From Reticulitermes speratus (lineage: Eukaryota; Arthropoda; Insecta; Blattodea; Rhinotermitidae): 64,000 nucleotides of DNA. This document shows positions 11,535-22,298 of the stretch, one piece after another. The translations under genes were made by a program, and so were the position numbers. The DNA lies in assembly GCA_021186555.1 (NCBI GenBank), contig JAJKFL010000013.1, positions 26,740,743 to 26,804,742 of the forward strand, given 5' to 3'. Position 1 is the first letter of the stretch; the number at the start of each line of letters is the position of its first letter. The notes beneath the pieces are model-generated. The model was given only the letters and a program-made list of their open reading frames with translations. It made no database searches and was not told the DNA's origin.

Positions 11535-12965
11535 ATTCCATCGAATGATGCGAAAGAAAGCTGATCAGCAAAACTGAACATGGATCAGTCTTAAAGTACA
11601 ACTAGACTGCAACAAGACAAGAAGTGTGAAGACTGGAAGAAAGGTTAAGACAATTGATCCTATTTATCACCAATTCTCTTTAACTTATACAGTAGTCCCC
11701 CCGTATCCATGGGTGATACGTTTTCAAGACCTACCGCAGATGACCGAAACCGCGGATAGTAGCGAACCCATATATATATATATATAAGTCGTTTTTTCGT
11801 TTACATACATACATACCTATGATAAAGTTTAATTGATAAATTATGCACAATAAGGCATTACCAACATTAAATAATAATAAAATACATTGTACATTATTAT
11901 ACTTGTGGATGCGAGTAAAGCGGGCCAGAGCGGGTACAGAGGACAAAGAGAGATGAGTCATGTACTGAGCGTGATGGGGCGGGCAGGTTTCACTATGTTA
12001 CTCAGAATGGAGCGCAATATGAAACTTATGAATCGTTTATTTCTGGAATTTTCCATTTAATATTTTCGGGCGGTAAACCGCGATACCGAATCCGCAGGTT
12101 CTACTGTATAGTGAATACCTTACAAAGGAAGCTCTTAAAGGTCTTCGAGACTTTCAAGATAAGAGGACAAGTAATTTGCACTGTGAAATATGCAGATGAC
12201 CTTGCACTATTGGCTAAGAAAGAAATGATGCTACAGGGCATGATTGATAAACTAAATGAAAGTGGAAGAGGTTATGGAATCACAATGAATGTGGAAAAAA
12301 CTACAGAAATCAGAATCCCAACGCAATCATTCCCAGAAACGATTTTGGTAGATCAAAAACAACTGGAAAATGTGTAACATTCAACTATTTGGCTAGCATG
12401 ATAACAAGTGATGCAAGATATAGACATGAAATTAAATCCAGGATGGTCATGGCAAAAGCAGCATTCAACAAGAAGAAGAATCTTTTCAACACAAAATTGG
12501 ACTTAATTTAAGGAAGAAACAGTAAAGTGCTACATTTGAAGCAGGGCCTTTATGATGCTGAAACTTGGATACTTTGGAAAGTAGATAAGAAATACCTGGA
12601 AAGTTTTGAAATGAGGTGCTGGAGAAGGATGGAGAAAATCAGTTGCACTTATCGTGTGAGAAATGAAGAAGTATTACATAGTCAAGGAGGAGTGGAATAT
12701 TGCACATAAATTACAAAGAGCAATGATAACTGGATTGTCACATCTCGCATAGGAACTCCCTTCTAGAAAACATTATTGAAGGAAAGATGGAGAGAAGGAT
12801 AAAAGTGACACCAACGAGGAAGATGATGTAAGCAGCTACTGGACGACCTTAAGAGTATACTGAAAATTGAAAAAGGACGCACTTGATCGCAATCTGTGGA
12901 GCTCACTTTGGAAGAAGCTATAAACCTCTTCTAAGACAATACTACAGAATGAATGACTGAATGAA
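11535..12965 (+). mobile_element. 5'-truncated RTE-type LINE fragment with nested MITE (copy 1)
   Basis: Homologous to the 3' third of the longer RTE at 43,635-48,300: the reverse transcriptase YADDLALLAKKE box near 12,190, then the post-RT region ending ACTACAGAATGAATGA. Several frameshifts make it non-coding. It is interrupted at 11,690-12,106 by a MITE; removing the MITE and one TA restores the L-Y-S-x-Y-L reading of the RTE. The identical arrangement is in copy 2. Confidence 0.85.
11690..12106. mobile_element. pogo/Tigger-like MITE (copy 1)
   Basis: 417 bp between TA dinucleotides (11,688-11,689 and 12,107-12,108). It starts CAGTAGTCCCCCCGTATCC and ends CGAATCCGCAGGTTCTACTG; the ends form an imperfect inverted repeat of CAGTAG(T/A)(C/A)CC type with GTATCC / CGGATTC blocks, a style known from pogo/Tigger MITEs. 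It has no coding capacity and an internal (AT)n run. It sits inside the RTE fragment. Confidence 0.75.
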
Positions 12966-13799
12966 CGAATTTTGGTCAGTGGTAAAAGGTATCCTCTGTG
13001 TTACCACACTGTTCCCAACTGCTTACTCATGAACTTGTAGAAACACACTAAAGTAATGGAAGCAGTATTTAAGAGCAAACATGACAATACCATCAAAATA
13101 CACACCAATATTTGTCCCCTCTTATTCACTTCTTGCATCATTAAAACCACCATAGATCTATGTGATGAACACATATACCAAACTCTCTGAAATTATTTAC
13201 TCATGATGAACACCTCGCAGGAAAATTCTACATGTTAATATAGCAACATTTAAAGGTAAACATGCCAATACAACCATAATCTATACCAGAATTTGTGGTC
13301 TGCCTTTCACTTCTGGAGTGACAGAACCCACCAAGTATGTTCCAAACATAAACTGTAACAATAACTTATCTCTTGGTCGCCAACATACACAAATCCAACC
13401 TAACCTTGTGCTCTATACACACAAACCCAAATCATAACCTGGCAATTACACAGAGAGGCCTTAGTTGATTACTCTTTCTGTCCTGTTTATGTATGTTGGA
13501 ATAGAGACATAGTATAGCATAGCAATAGAATAGTATAGCAACAACTGTGTAACATACGATAAGAAACCAACACTCGTACAAAAGCATGTATTATGACTAC
13601 TTCGCACAGCCATTCAAAAACGTTCCTTTCATTAAGAGACATAACAGTACCTGGAATGACAACTGCATCACAAATTGTAAACAGTTTAATGTCACAATTA
13701 ACACTGAAATTCTATGAACACATTTCAGGATTCTTTTAAAGAATGTACATAATTTTGATACCCACACCTCGTAACATGAACGCAGTCAATAACACTTAC
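12966..13799. other. Intron 1 segment, no gene seen
   Basis: AT-rich, no coding homology. There is a short imperfect repeat of ATAGTATAGCA near 13,508-13,545 that differs in copy 2. Copy 2 carries about 420 bp extra (36,450-36,866) near the exon 1 side of this intron. Confidence 0.5.
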
Positions 13800-13931
13800 C
13801 GTTATTGGTAAACATAATCTGATTTTTTTCGATAAATTGTTTTTAACTCCATCCTCGCCAAAAACATCTACACAAAATTCCTTTTCCTTTGCACAAAGTC
13901 TACAAATTAACTTAGGATTGAACACAGCCAT
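13800..13931 (-). CDS. Exon 1 of copy 1: first half of ZAD domain
   Basis: 44 codons from ATG at 13,931. The peptide starts MAVFNPKLICRLCAKEKEF, whose C-x2-C (residues 10 and 13) is the first half of the ZAD zinc-binding site. The exon ends ATA ACG followed by GTAAGT, a strong donor in phase 0. The start is chosen because it gives the usual short lead into the first Cys pair and because copy 2 keeps it. The remaining two Cys are on exon 2. Confidence 0.85.
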
Positions 13932-14129
13932 TTCTTCGCATAACCATTTATTCCGCGGATTACCTCCCTACATACATGGCAGAAAAACATGGATTACTAT
14001 TGTAACTAGCTGTGGCTGTTACCGTCACTAACACAGTTTATCGGTCACTAAGGCCCGGTGCACACATCCGTTTTTCTAACATGTGGTGACGCTGCGTTGC
14101 CGTAGCAACTCAATGCACACATCCGTGAA

Positions 14130-16574
14130 ATGACGCCAGTTCGCATTCAGCCGCCAATGATGGATGTCTACCAAAGAAAACGTGTAATATTTGGTTACCT
14201 TGTTTACAAGAAATATATTTTGAAACAAAGAAGACGATATTGGGTGCATCCATTTACCGATTTAATACTAATAAGGGGTATATTTTATACATCTTTTGCG
14301 GATTTACGAGCAAATTCCGATAAGTTTTTTAATTACTTCCGAATGAGTGTTCAATCATTTGACGAACTTGCGGAAAAAATTACAGACAAGATTAAGTCTC
14401 AAGATACCTGGATGAGACTTTCCATACCACCACTGGAAATGTTGGCTGTAACTCTGAGGTAAGTGAATTTTATAAAGTATTCTTTCTACTTCTTTTTATT
14501 TGTTTTTTTTTTCAAGTTATGTATGTAGGTATTCGCTGGCAACTGATTGATCAGATTAAAAATAAAATTTAGACATGGCAAAAAATATTTAGTAATTGTA
14601 CAAAATTAACACAAAAACTGAAATAGATACAGAAAACTAAAAACGTAATTTGTTTAATGTCCATCCGTGAATATGTCCAGACTGTCTTCTTCGCTGTGCG
14701 ACTGGGTGTCTACAGATGTAAAAGATGAGCCGGATGGAGATAATGGTTTGAAATTCAGACCAGAGAGCTTAAGTGCTTGAGACAATGAGGTCGAACAAGT
14801 ATGTTTTCGGAGTTCAGTATATTGAATAGAAGATTGCTGGGATTGATTTGTAGGCAAGCAGTTGGAAGGGTGAGGTGTTGGTGTTAACTGTGGGGAAGAT
14901 TGATGAGATTGAGTTTGAGGCAAGTAGTTGGAAGAGTGAGGTATTGGATAGGTAGGACAGGATGCATTTAAAGGAGTGTGATGTGGAATGTTTGGTGGGT
15001 ATCCATAATTCTGAGGACGTGAGGACATCCTCATTCGCTTGATCATGTTAAGAATTTCACAGCGAAACTCTAGCTTCTGGTCTTCAGTGAAATCACTGCT
15101 CGATGGAAGAATGCTTTCAAAAAATGATCTGTCCGGATTAGGTTCAGGAACGGCTGCTACAGTTGAAGACGGAATTGGAGCCTTCATAAAATCGATCAAA
15201 GAGGACTCCATATCACGTTTACGCTTTCTTGAAGAATTCTGGTCATAGCGTTAAAGTCGTTCTGATCCCTCTGGCTGTGTTAGATTTTTCCCTGGTTGTT
15301 CCTCTGATTGCTCCAGATTTTCTTCTTCGTCGTTGCTACCTAAGCTGGACTGAGTTTCTGTGGTGGCACCAGCAGTTTGTAGAAATGATAACTGCCGAGC
15401 ATAAATGTACCGTCTTCCAGAGTCAGCAGCCTGTCCAGATTTTGTTTTCTTCTTTAAACTTCTGTTACAATTGTCCTTAATATGTCTCAACTTTTTGATA
15501 AAATTGTTGCCTGAAAATAAATACATATATAAATAATTTATATACTTAAAGTAAATGGTGAAAAGATTAATTAGAAAAAATTTCTTTAAGCATTAAATTT
15601 ATTTAAATATTCAGGAAAACTATCTTTTATTTGGTTATTTATTTTTCATAAATTCATGAGAACGTTTTTCCATTTTGTTGCAGGTAATTGGGCAGTGGAT
15701 GCGATCAGATTGATTTACACCTGACATACAGAATTGGACATACGACAATTGGAAAGATTTTGAGAAGAGTTTGCAGTGCTATTTGGGAATGTTTACGTGC
15801 AGAATCCTTTCCTGAGTTCACAGAAGAGCGGTGGAAAGAAATTGCTGAAGGTTTTAAAAAATATAGCCAGTTTCCCAATTGCTTAGGAGCCATTGATGGC
15901 AAGCATGTGAGAATTAGAAAACCAAGGATCAGTGGGTCTCTCTTTTATAATTATAAAAATTATTTTTTAATTGTGTTGCTAGCTGTTGTAGACGCAAATT
16001 ACAAATTCATTTATATTGACGTTGGTGCTTTCGGAAAGGAATCGGACAGCACTATATTTGAAAGAACTCATATTTATAGGAAGCTTGAAAATAATGAACT
16101 AAATATTCCAAGAAACCAACCTCTGCCAGGTACTACAGGTACAAACATGCCGTACACGTTTATTGGCGATGAGGCATTTTCCCTTTCGCTAAAAATAATG
16201 AGGCCTTTCTGCGGTAAAGTTTTGTCAGACAAAAAAAGGATTTTCAACTATAGATTGTCACGTGCCCGGAGAAATGTTGAAAGTGCATTCGGCATACTCT
16301 CGAATAAATGGAGAATTTTCACAAAGCTATCAATGTAAATTTAGATTTATCCATACTAATCATTAAGACTTGCTGTGCTCTCCATAATTTTGTAAGAACT
16401 AGAGATGGGTTCAACATTCAAGATGCAATGAGTATAAAAGGTTTCATTGATATCGAACAAGACACCTCAGGACCCGGAAGAGGCACTAATCAGTCAATTC
16501 AAGCAAGAAACAAGTTAGCAGATTATTTTGTTTCTGATGTTCGCAGCCTCCCTTGGCAAACAAATTATATGTAA
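14130..16574 (+). pseudogene. Harbinger transposase (DDE_Tnp_4 type), two exons, small lesions
   Basis: Exon 1 (14,130-14,458) has the N-terminal block WVHPF and FFNYFRMS...FDEL. Donor CTGAG|GTAAGT. Exon 2 starts at 15,684 after TTGTTGCAG. Catalytic motifs are in order: GAIDGKH (first Asp), ESDSTIF (second Asp) and NVESAFG (Glu), followed by LHNFV near 16,390. Two problems: the first codon after the splice is TAA where the family has Tyr, and near 16,320 a T run one base short shifts the frame (the tail continues at 16,308-16,574). A second acceptor GGGCAG 12 nt downstream would skip the TAA in frame. Normally it works with the MADF partner on the other strand to bind ends and cut at TWA sites. 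Confidence 0.9.
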
Positions 16575-16882
16575 GGACTTTTAATGCCATAGGAATTTAA
16601 CAATATTCTGTATAAAACCTGGATTGTAACCCCTGCACTGTATATTTTCAATGAAAAATAAATTTATAATAACAATGAAATATTGTACTTACATATTTCA
16701 TTTTTGTCTTTGTCGTCCTTCTCGTCGAATCCTTCAAAAAACACTCGACAAACACTAATCCACGCTCCTCTTTTCTTTAGACGGTCGTGGTAGTTCTCAG
16801 AAGCGACATTCCATATTTCAGGGTAATTCTTTATTTCCCCAATAAACAATTCAATGTCTAAATCTTCGAAATTTCCCGCCAT
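14654..16882 (-). pseudogene. Harbinger-encoded MADF-BESS DNA-binding protein, two exons, one nonsense codon
   Basis: Exon 1 (16,882-16,693) gives the first half of a MADF (Myb/SANT-like) domain: ELFIGEIKNYPEIW and an AWISV block. Donor ATAT|GTAAGT. Exon 2 (from 15,510, acceptor TTTTCAG) continues in frame with NNFIKKLRHIKD, completing MADF. A basic RKRKR cluster follows near 15,215, then a BESS motif (FFESILPSSSDFTEDQKLEF), then a Ser/Pro/Gln-rich tail to the stop at 14,654. One in-frame TAA (about 15,248) interrupts it, probably a Gln codon changed. An AATAAA lies on the minus strand near 14,495. MADF binds element ends and BESS mediates protein contacts; both roles are known for the family and inferred here. 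Confidence 0.88.
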
Positions 16883-17147
16883 TGTAGTTAACTCATTTAC
16901 GTTAAAAAACGTGTGTGCACCGAATCATAGACAACAAGGTACTGAGAGAACGGATGTGCGTCTGCGGTGCGGTTACGTCGTGGTGGGGAACGCAGTGTTC
17001 AAACCAACGCAAGATGGACGTACGGTGACACAACGTCGACGGAAGTATGTGTTCACTACCCAACTGACTTCAGTGTATCCCACACCGTAATTACGGCAAC
17101 GCAGCGTCACCGCACGTTAGAAAAACGGATGTGTGCACCGGTACTAA

Positions 17148-17518
17148 TGTGAAACGGCACTACTGCATTTTAGCTCTACCAAAGTGTATCCAGTGTGCCG
17201 TGACGAAGTTTACTTACGCTGAGACGTGGACCGTTGTGGCCGCGCCACCATCTCCAACCTTCAAGTAGGCGCGCTCATTTCAAACTTCTCTTTCCTATAC
17301 AAGCAGGCATTATATCTTGAACCGAGAAAGATGTAGGTTACGGTGTAGGCTATGTCTGTGTTACATTCGGGCGATATTTCAACCCCGTCCATCCTTACTC
17401 CACTAACGGTTCTCGGTCTCTGTATGAACTCCATGGCCACTCGACCCAGACTTTGGTTAGGGTGTAGGCTATGTCTCTGCTCTGTATATGAAGTACATGG
17501 CCACTAGACAAAAAAAAA
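17148..17518. other. Spacer upstream of copy 1, no gene seen
   Basis: Moderately GC-rich compared with its surroundings, with a short duplicated phrase (GTGTAGGCTATGTCT at about 17,343 and 17,462). It could hold upstream regulatory sequence of ZAD copy 1, now displaced by the Harbinger insertion. No motif supports this directly. Confidence 0.35.
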
Positions 17519-18489
17519 ACTCATCCTTGTCTTTGATAAAGTGCATTCCCATCCTAATTAAAAGAACTATAGAATAGTAAAATTGAGTGTTCTTTCTACC
17601 ATCAAATGTCACCTCATCGTGGCAGTCTATGGATAGACAATGTGCTATGGATTAAGGTATAATTGAAACACTGAAGAAAACCACTTTTAGACTTCTTCAG
17701 TCACTTACAGAGGTTACTGAAGAACAAGAAATGTTAGCAGATTTTAAAAAATGAACCTGAAGGACATTTATTAGACAGCCCAACCTTGGGAGAATATTGA
17801 GCAAAAAAACACAGGCATGATGATGAAGACAGGTACTTGAGAAAGAAGAAAAATAAACTGAAGGAAAACCTACAGCAGAAGCAGTGGAAGGAAATGTCAA
17901 AATTTCGTTCCTTGAAATTTACACCAGTGTCATTGTGTGAATAATGATTACACAAGACTGGATGAACCAAGACACAGAAAAGCTGACAACAACATAGTCC
18001 ATGTAATGAGTCATTCTGGTGACAATTTAGCAATGATAGCAGAGCACAAACATTGAAAGAATGGTTCATCATTGGGCACTAAAGGCCATTGAGAGCACAT
18101 TTGCTTATGGTGAACAACTAAGTGATGTGACTCTTACAGGTATACTACTGATCAGGCAGTGGTGTGAACTTGTTGCAAAGAAATGAAAGGAGGTTTAAAA
18201 ACAAGTACCTTTACTCATTTCTTCCAAAAATAGGCACTCCTTTACAAATTTAAATTATGTTCAATACTATTCTTTTTCTGATATATTTTTATTTGATGTC
18301 TGAATTTATCTTCTTCAGAAAGTACTGATAAAATTGAGTTTATATTCACCATTTTCTTCCACATTACTCTTCCTTGTTACCCAAAAGTTTCAGTCCTTCC
18401 TTCAGTCCTGTTTAGTTCAGATAATAATGTCCATATTGCACAAACCTTTTTCTTATGAAATGAGTTTCCACTCAATTTTCTCCATTTTT
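17519..18489. repeat. Array spacer segment, second copy at 39,227-39,310 plus 52,877-53,790
   Basis: About 970 bp, strongly similar to the segment between copies 2 and 3, where it is split by the nested LINE. It therefore belongs to the ancestral tandem unit rather than being a free repeat. A Lys/Gln-rich frame (YLRKKKNKLKEN, then WKEMSKFRSLKF) is visible near 17,830-17,920, but it is broken in both copies and I recognise no domain. It may be an old pseudogene. Confidence 0.6.
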
Positions 18490-19221
18490 GATTACAGAGC
18501 CCAAAACTCCCCCCAAAGGTATCAATTGTCCTGATTAGGAAGTGCACACTGAGGCAATTGACCAGTTGCTTGCATCTTCTTTGAGTGACTGAATACGTGG
18601 TATCAACTTTTTAGTGTTGTGCACTGTAATGTCACTGGCAGCTGCCACTTGTCTAGTAAACATCAGTAGTGCAGAGCGCAAAATACAGGAAATGAAGTAA
18701 AATTGAAAACTGATATTAGCATGAAGAAATAATTGTGACCGCAAACATAGCATACATATCGACAAAGTAAATTCACCGTAACATATGCAACACTTATCTG
18801 TGCCACACAATGGAAAATATCAATAACCAAGACTAGTGGGAAGCCAATTACTCAGATCACTATGTGGACAAATACCCAATAAATTTTAATGTTAAATTCA
18901 TACTGTTATTTTTAACTTTATTTTCAGAACAAGGTCCTAAGGAAAATTTCTAAGAAATTTAAAGGAATATCATAGTTTTTAAATAACTGTCTACCTACAT
19001 GCTACACTATAAAAAATTACAATATTATTGTACATTTATGTTGTAATATTTGAGACATTTCTCAAAAAATTTTACCTTCATTTTTAAGATTTTACACAAC
19101 ACATGATGGTGATAATTTTTGATTGAAACCTGTAGCATTTGACAAAAACAATGTGTTTGTTATGCAGAATAGTCTGTATCTATGTGATTAACTGTACACA
19201 ACAGGATCAATACCATTAAAT
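18490..19221. other. AT-rich spacer, no gene seen
   Basis: No homology, inverted repeat or long frame that I can support. Confidence 0.4.
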
Positions 19222-20210
19222 TGGGTGCATCCCTTCTTCTGTGAGGTTGTAAGCTCGGGTGCTTACTTTGTTTCGAAATAACTTAAGCAGGATCCAGAAC
19301 TCTTTAAGTCATTTTATAGGATCAGCATTGAAATCTTTTCTTCATTAGTGGAACTTAGAGGACCTCAAAGTATGAAAGGATACAAATTTTCATACAGCTG
19401 TGTCAACAGAGGAAAGACTGTTGACTACTCTTAGCTAAGGAAATATTTATATACTTGTTGCCACAGATATTGCACATATGTATAAACAAATAACACACCA
19501 AGGTCTGACAATTTGTTTTCTACATTGCCATTCCTCTGTTGTTACAGTGTCTGTCATGCATGCTTATTCAATACTGATGCCCGTTACCAATATTATCATC
19601 ATCAATTCCGTTCCCAATAAGATAAGAATGACTTGAGAGGTATCCCACTCTTCTTGCAGAGAATTCAGCACAGATGTTGTAAAGTAAACACTGGACGTTT
19701 CCACCAAGCCAGTGGATGATAATCCATCACATTCTGTATTGTCTAATATCTCATCAATCAGTTTTACAACTCCTATTTTAAAAATATGTTTTTGCTTAGC
19801 ATTAATTATTTTCGTGTCAGAAAGCAGATTATGTAAAAATTTCCCATCGGGGTCTGGTGTGTTTGCCTGAGTTTGTTGCTTCATGTATTCCATGAAGCAT
19901 GTATCAACAGGACCTTAAGTTATCTGGCAGACGTCCTTTACGAAGTAACCACTGCTTGTAATCACTACAGTTGCTTTCATGAGAAGAAGCCTGGCTGATT
20001 ATTTCTTAATGCCTGCAGGAGCAATTCCACCTCAGTGGGGTTATGTCAGTTAAATACAATGACAATTACGCAGTGTGGGAACTCACATAAATGATAACTT
20101 GTAAGCAACAGGGGTCATAATGTATTATTTTTGTTGCCTTAATTAGCCTTAACAATCCAGTTCCATGTGTTAAACTTGGTCTGGCAGAAATTCTTGGAAG
20201 TTGCAGTTGC
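19222..20210. mobile_element. Degenerate second PIF/Harbinger element
   Basis: Plus strand 19,222-19,434 reads as the N-terminal block of a Harbinger transposase (WVHPFFCEVV, then QDPELFKSFYRISIEIFSSL) with one internal TAA; no catalytic part was found. Minus strand 19,893-19,564 contains a BESS-like motif (DPDGKFLHNLLSDTK followed by a Lys/Phe-rich helix), the C-terminal end of a MADF-BESS partner. Opposite orientation and content match the two-gene Harbinger layout. Ends were not identified; limits are approximate. It is distinct in sequence from the element at 14,052. Confidence 0.6.
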
Positions 20211-20219
20211 GTTGGGGTT

Positions 20220-20840
20220 GTCAGTTTCCTTGGTGTGCGCTTGCCCTAATATGACGTGAAAACTGAATGTGTCTGTAACATACATACCAGTTGATCACAC
20301 TAGGTTAAAAGTAGTTACACATTGTCCTTACAAAATTTTAATTTGCCTTGGATGTTGTATATACAAGACATCTTGAAAATTTTTAAGCAGAAATAAGACA
20401 GACACGTCCCATATCCCATCTGTAACCCACAGTAATAAATTCAATGCGATATAAAGTGTTAAAGTTACAAAAGTATTCTTACTGAATGGTATAATTTGTA
20501 CTGGAACAAAACTATACACTTGTGTGGGATATGTCCTTAAACAGAATGTATTCAAAACAAAGCTGCAAATGAAACCTAAAAACAAGGTTATGTTCTGAAA
20601 ATTGTATCACCCTCAAACTAAAATTTAAATAAGATTTCATGTAGCCGATTTGTCGTTTCACTCTCCACAAAAGAACTATCTTTTCAAGAACTGCATTTTT
20701 TCCAAAGATGAATTTCCACACAGAAATTCACACATACTAAGCTTCATGAAAGACCAAACCTATATTCAAGATTTATTATGAGAGAAGAGGTGTGTGAAGA
20801 TAAAAGTACCATAAGCCTATATAATCCTGATGAAATATGG
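20220..20840. repeat. Older array-module fragment (paralogous to 25,390-26,260)
   Basis: Non-coding sequence homologous to intron 3 sequence of copy 2 (25,390-26,260), to 4,300-4,690 in copy 1 and to 58,800-59,290 in copy 3. After the mariner at 21,093-22,002 the homology resumes and leads into the exon-3-like remnant at 22,299. This marks a whole degenerate module lying between copy 1 and copy 2. Confidence 0.65.
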
Positions 20841-21092
20841 AATGTAGGCTGGGGTAGCATAGTTGATACAGCAACTAGAGATGCACAGTCTGCAGTTCGA
20901 ACACTGGTAGAGGTAACATATTTTTCTCTTGTGCAAAACATCCAGACTGGCTCTGGGACCCACCCAGCCTCATTTGCAATGGGTACCAAGTTTCCTTCCT
21001 GGAGGTCAATCGGCCAGGCATGAATTAACCACACACATCTGTCCAAAGCAGAGGTTCATAATTAATGGAGCTATAGCTTTGCGCCCTGTATA

Positions 21093-22002
21093 CGTAATGC
21101 TACCCTAAAGTTCCTGAAACTTGAACGTCGCGAGGGAACCGGTTTTAGTACGGACTAGTGGCGCCTGGTAGCACTGCACGTATCCTTTGTGAACCAGTGT
21201 GTGACGTGGCTTCGCGCTGAATGCACGCATTCTTTTGATCTACGCATTTCTGTAACGTCGTGTTTGTGCCGTTTTGCGATTTTGTTTTTCTTTGAAATGG
21301 TGGACATGAAGGAGCAGCGTGTTTGCATCAAGTTTTGCTTCAAACTTGGCAACAGTGCGGCAAAAACTCACCAAATGATTAAACAAGAATTTGGTGATGA
21401 CGCTTTGGGTCAGACGCAAAACTACGACTGGTTTCGCCGGTTTAAAAATGGCCGAACGTCAGTTGACGATGATGAACGTTCTGGACTACCTTTTTCAATA
21501 TTGATGGGATTATCCATAAGGAATTCGTGCCTCCAGGTCAGACTGTCAATGCGAAGTTCTACTATGACGTCCTGAGGCGGCTTAGGGAGGACATGAGGCG
21601 GAAGCGGCAAGACAACTGGGTGCTCCATCACCACAATGCACCCGCACACACTGCTTTGGCTGTGTAGCATTTTTTGGCCTCCAAAACCATGACGGTCATC
21701 CCCCACCCCCCTTACTCGCCTGTTTTAGCCTCCCGTGACTTCTCCCTCTTCCCCAAGATGAAAATCAAGTTGAAAGGGAGAAGATTTGACACCGTAGAGG
21801 AGATCCAGGCCGAATCACAGAAGGTACTGAACACGCTGACACAAAAGGACTTCCAGGACAACTTCCGATCATGGCAGAAACGTTGGGATCGTTATGTACA
21901 CTCCCAAGGGAACTACTTTGAAGGGGAAGGTGGCGATTACGACTTTGAGTGTTTCTGTTTTTTTTTTCTGATACATTTCGGGAACTTTTGGATAGCACCT
22001 CG
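21093..22002 (+). mobile_element. Internally deleted mariner element (complete ends, copy 2)
   Basis: 910 bp between TA pairs (21,091-21,092 and 22,003-22,004). The ends CGTAATGCTACCCTAAAGTT and the inverse of AACTTTTGGATAGCACCTCG form imperfect terminal repeats. From ATG near 21,297 it encodes KEQRVCIKFCFKLGNSAAK and FGDDALGQTQNYDWFRRFKN (mariner HTH), then jumps after the GRTSVDDDERSG linker to the VPPGQTVNAKFYYDVL region; the first catalytic Asp is deleted. The second Asp is His (HHHNAP). The C-terminal part is present. It is non-autonomous, but with intact ends. Confidence 0.9.
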
Positions 22003-22298
22003 TATGTATATTCATGGTGTGAACAGGGAGAACTCTATCTTCAAAATATGAAACACCAGGTACCAAACATGTCATTAGTGAAAACTGATTCATGTAGTCA
22101 ACAGATGACACAATATATCAGAACACATTTGCTTCATAATTGCATTGCACAGTACTTGTCAAATCAATGGTACTATATATAAAATATAGTAAAGATAACT
22201 GCGCATAAATACACGTATACAAACATTCATCAAACAGTGGTGGTGGTGGTAATGTATTATGAGCTAAACGAACAGCATATATGACAACTTCAAATAAT

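Larger units (their letters stand above)
2049..13931 (-). pseudogene. ZAD-C2H2 zinc-finger gene, array copy 1 (four exons, frameshifted in exon 4)
   Basis: Predicted gene: exon 1 13,931-13,800, exon 2 11,432-11,235, exon 3 6,894-5,543, exon 4 2,797-2,049. All junctions have GT/AG and compatible phases (0, 0, 2). Exons 1+2 give a full ZAD domain with paired Cys motifs (ICRLC and ICLNC), normally a dimerising zinc module of insect nuclear transcription regulators. Exon 3 is a basic, then Asp-rich, then Ser/Thr-rich repeat region. Exon 4 ends with two zinc fingers. Exon 4 is 749 nt here against 751 nt in copy 2: a 2-nt deletion near 2,521 moves the zinc fingers out of frame. Exons 1-3 are open, so the lesion could also be a sequence error. 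The target of regulation is unknown. A PIF/Harbinger element sits about 120 bp upstream of the start. Confidence 0.75.
14052..17144. mobile_element. PIF/Harbinger DNA transposon carrying two genes
   Basis: 3,093 bp flanked by TAA target duplications (14,049-14,051 and 17,145-17,147). The terminal inverted repeats are about 50 bp: the left end begins GGCCCGGTGCACACATCCG and the right end is its inverted match, both running on through a TGACGCTGCGTTGCCGT block. Inside are a DDE transposase gene on plus and a MADF/BESS DNA-binding gene on minus, the standard two-gene layout of this superfamily. Each gene has only one or two small lesions, so this is a young insertion. It is absent from the corresponding site of copy 2, so it postdates that duplication. 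It lies about 120 bp upstream of the start codon of ZAD gene copy 1. Confidence 0.93.
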
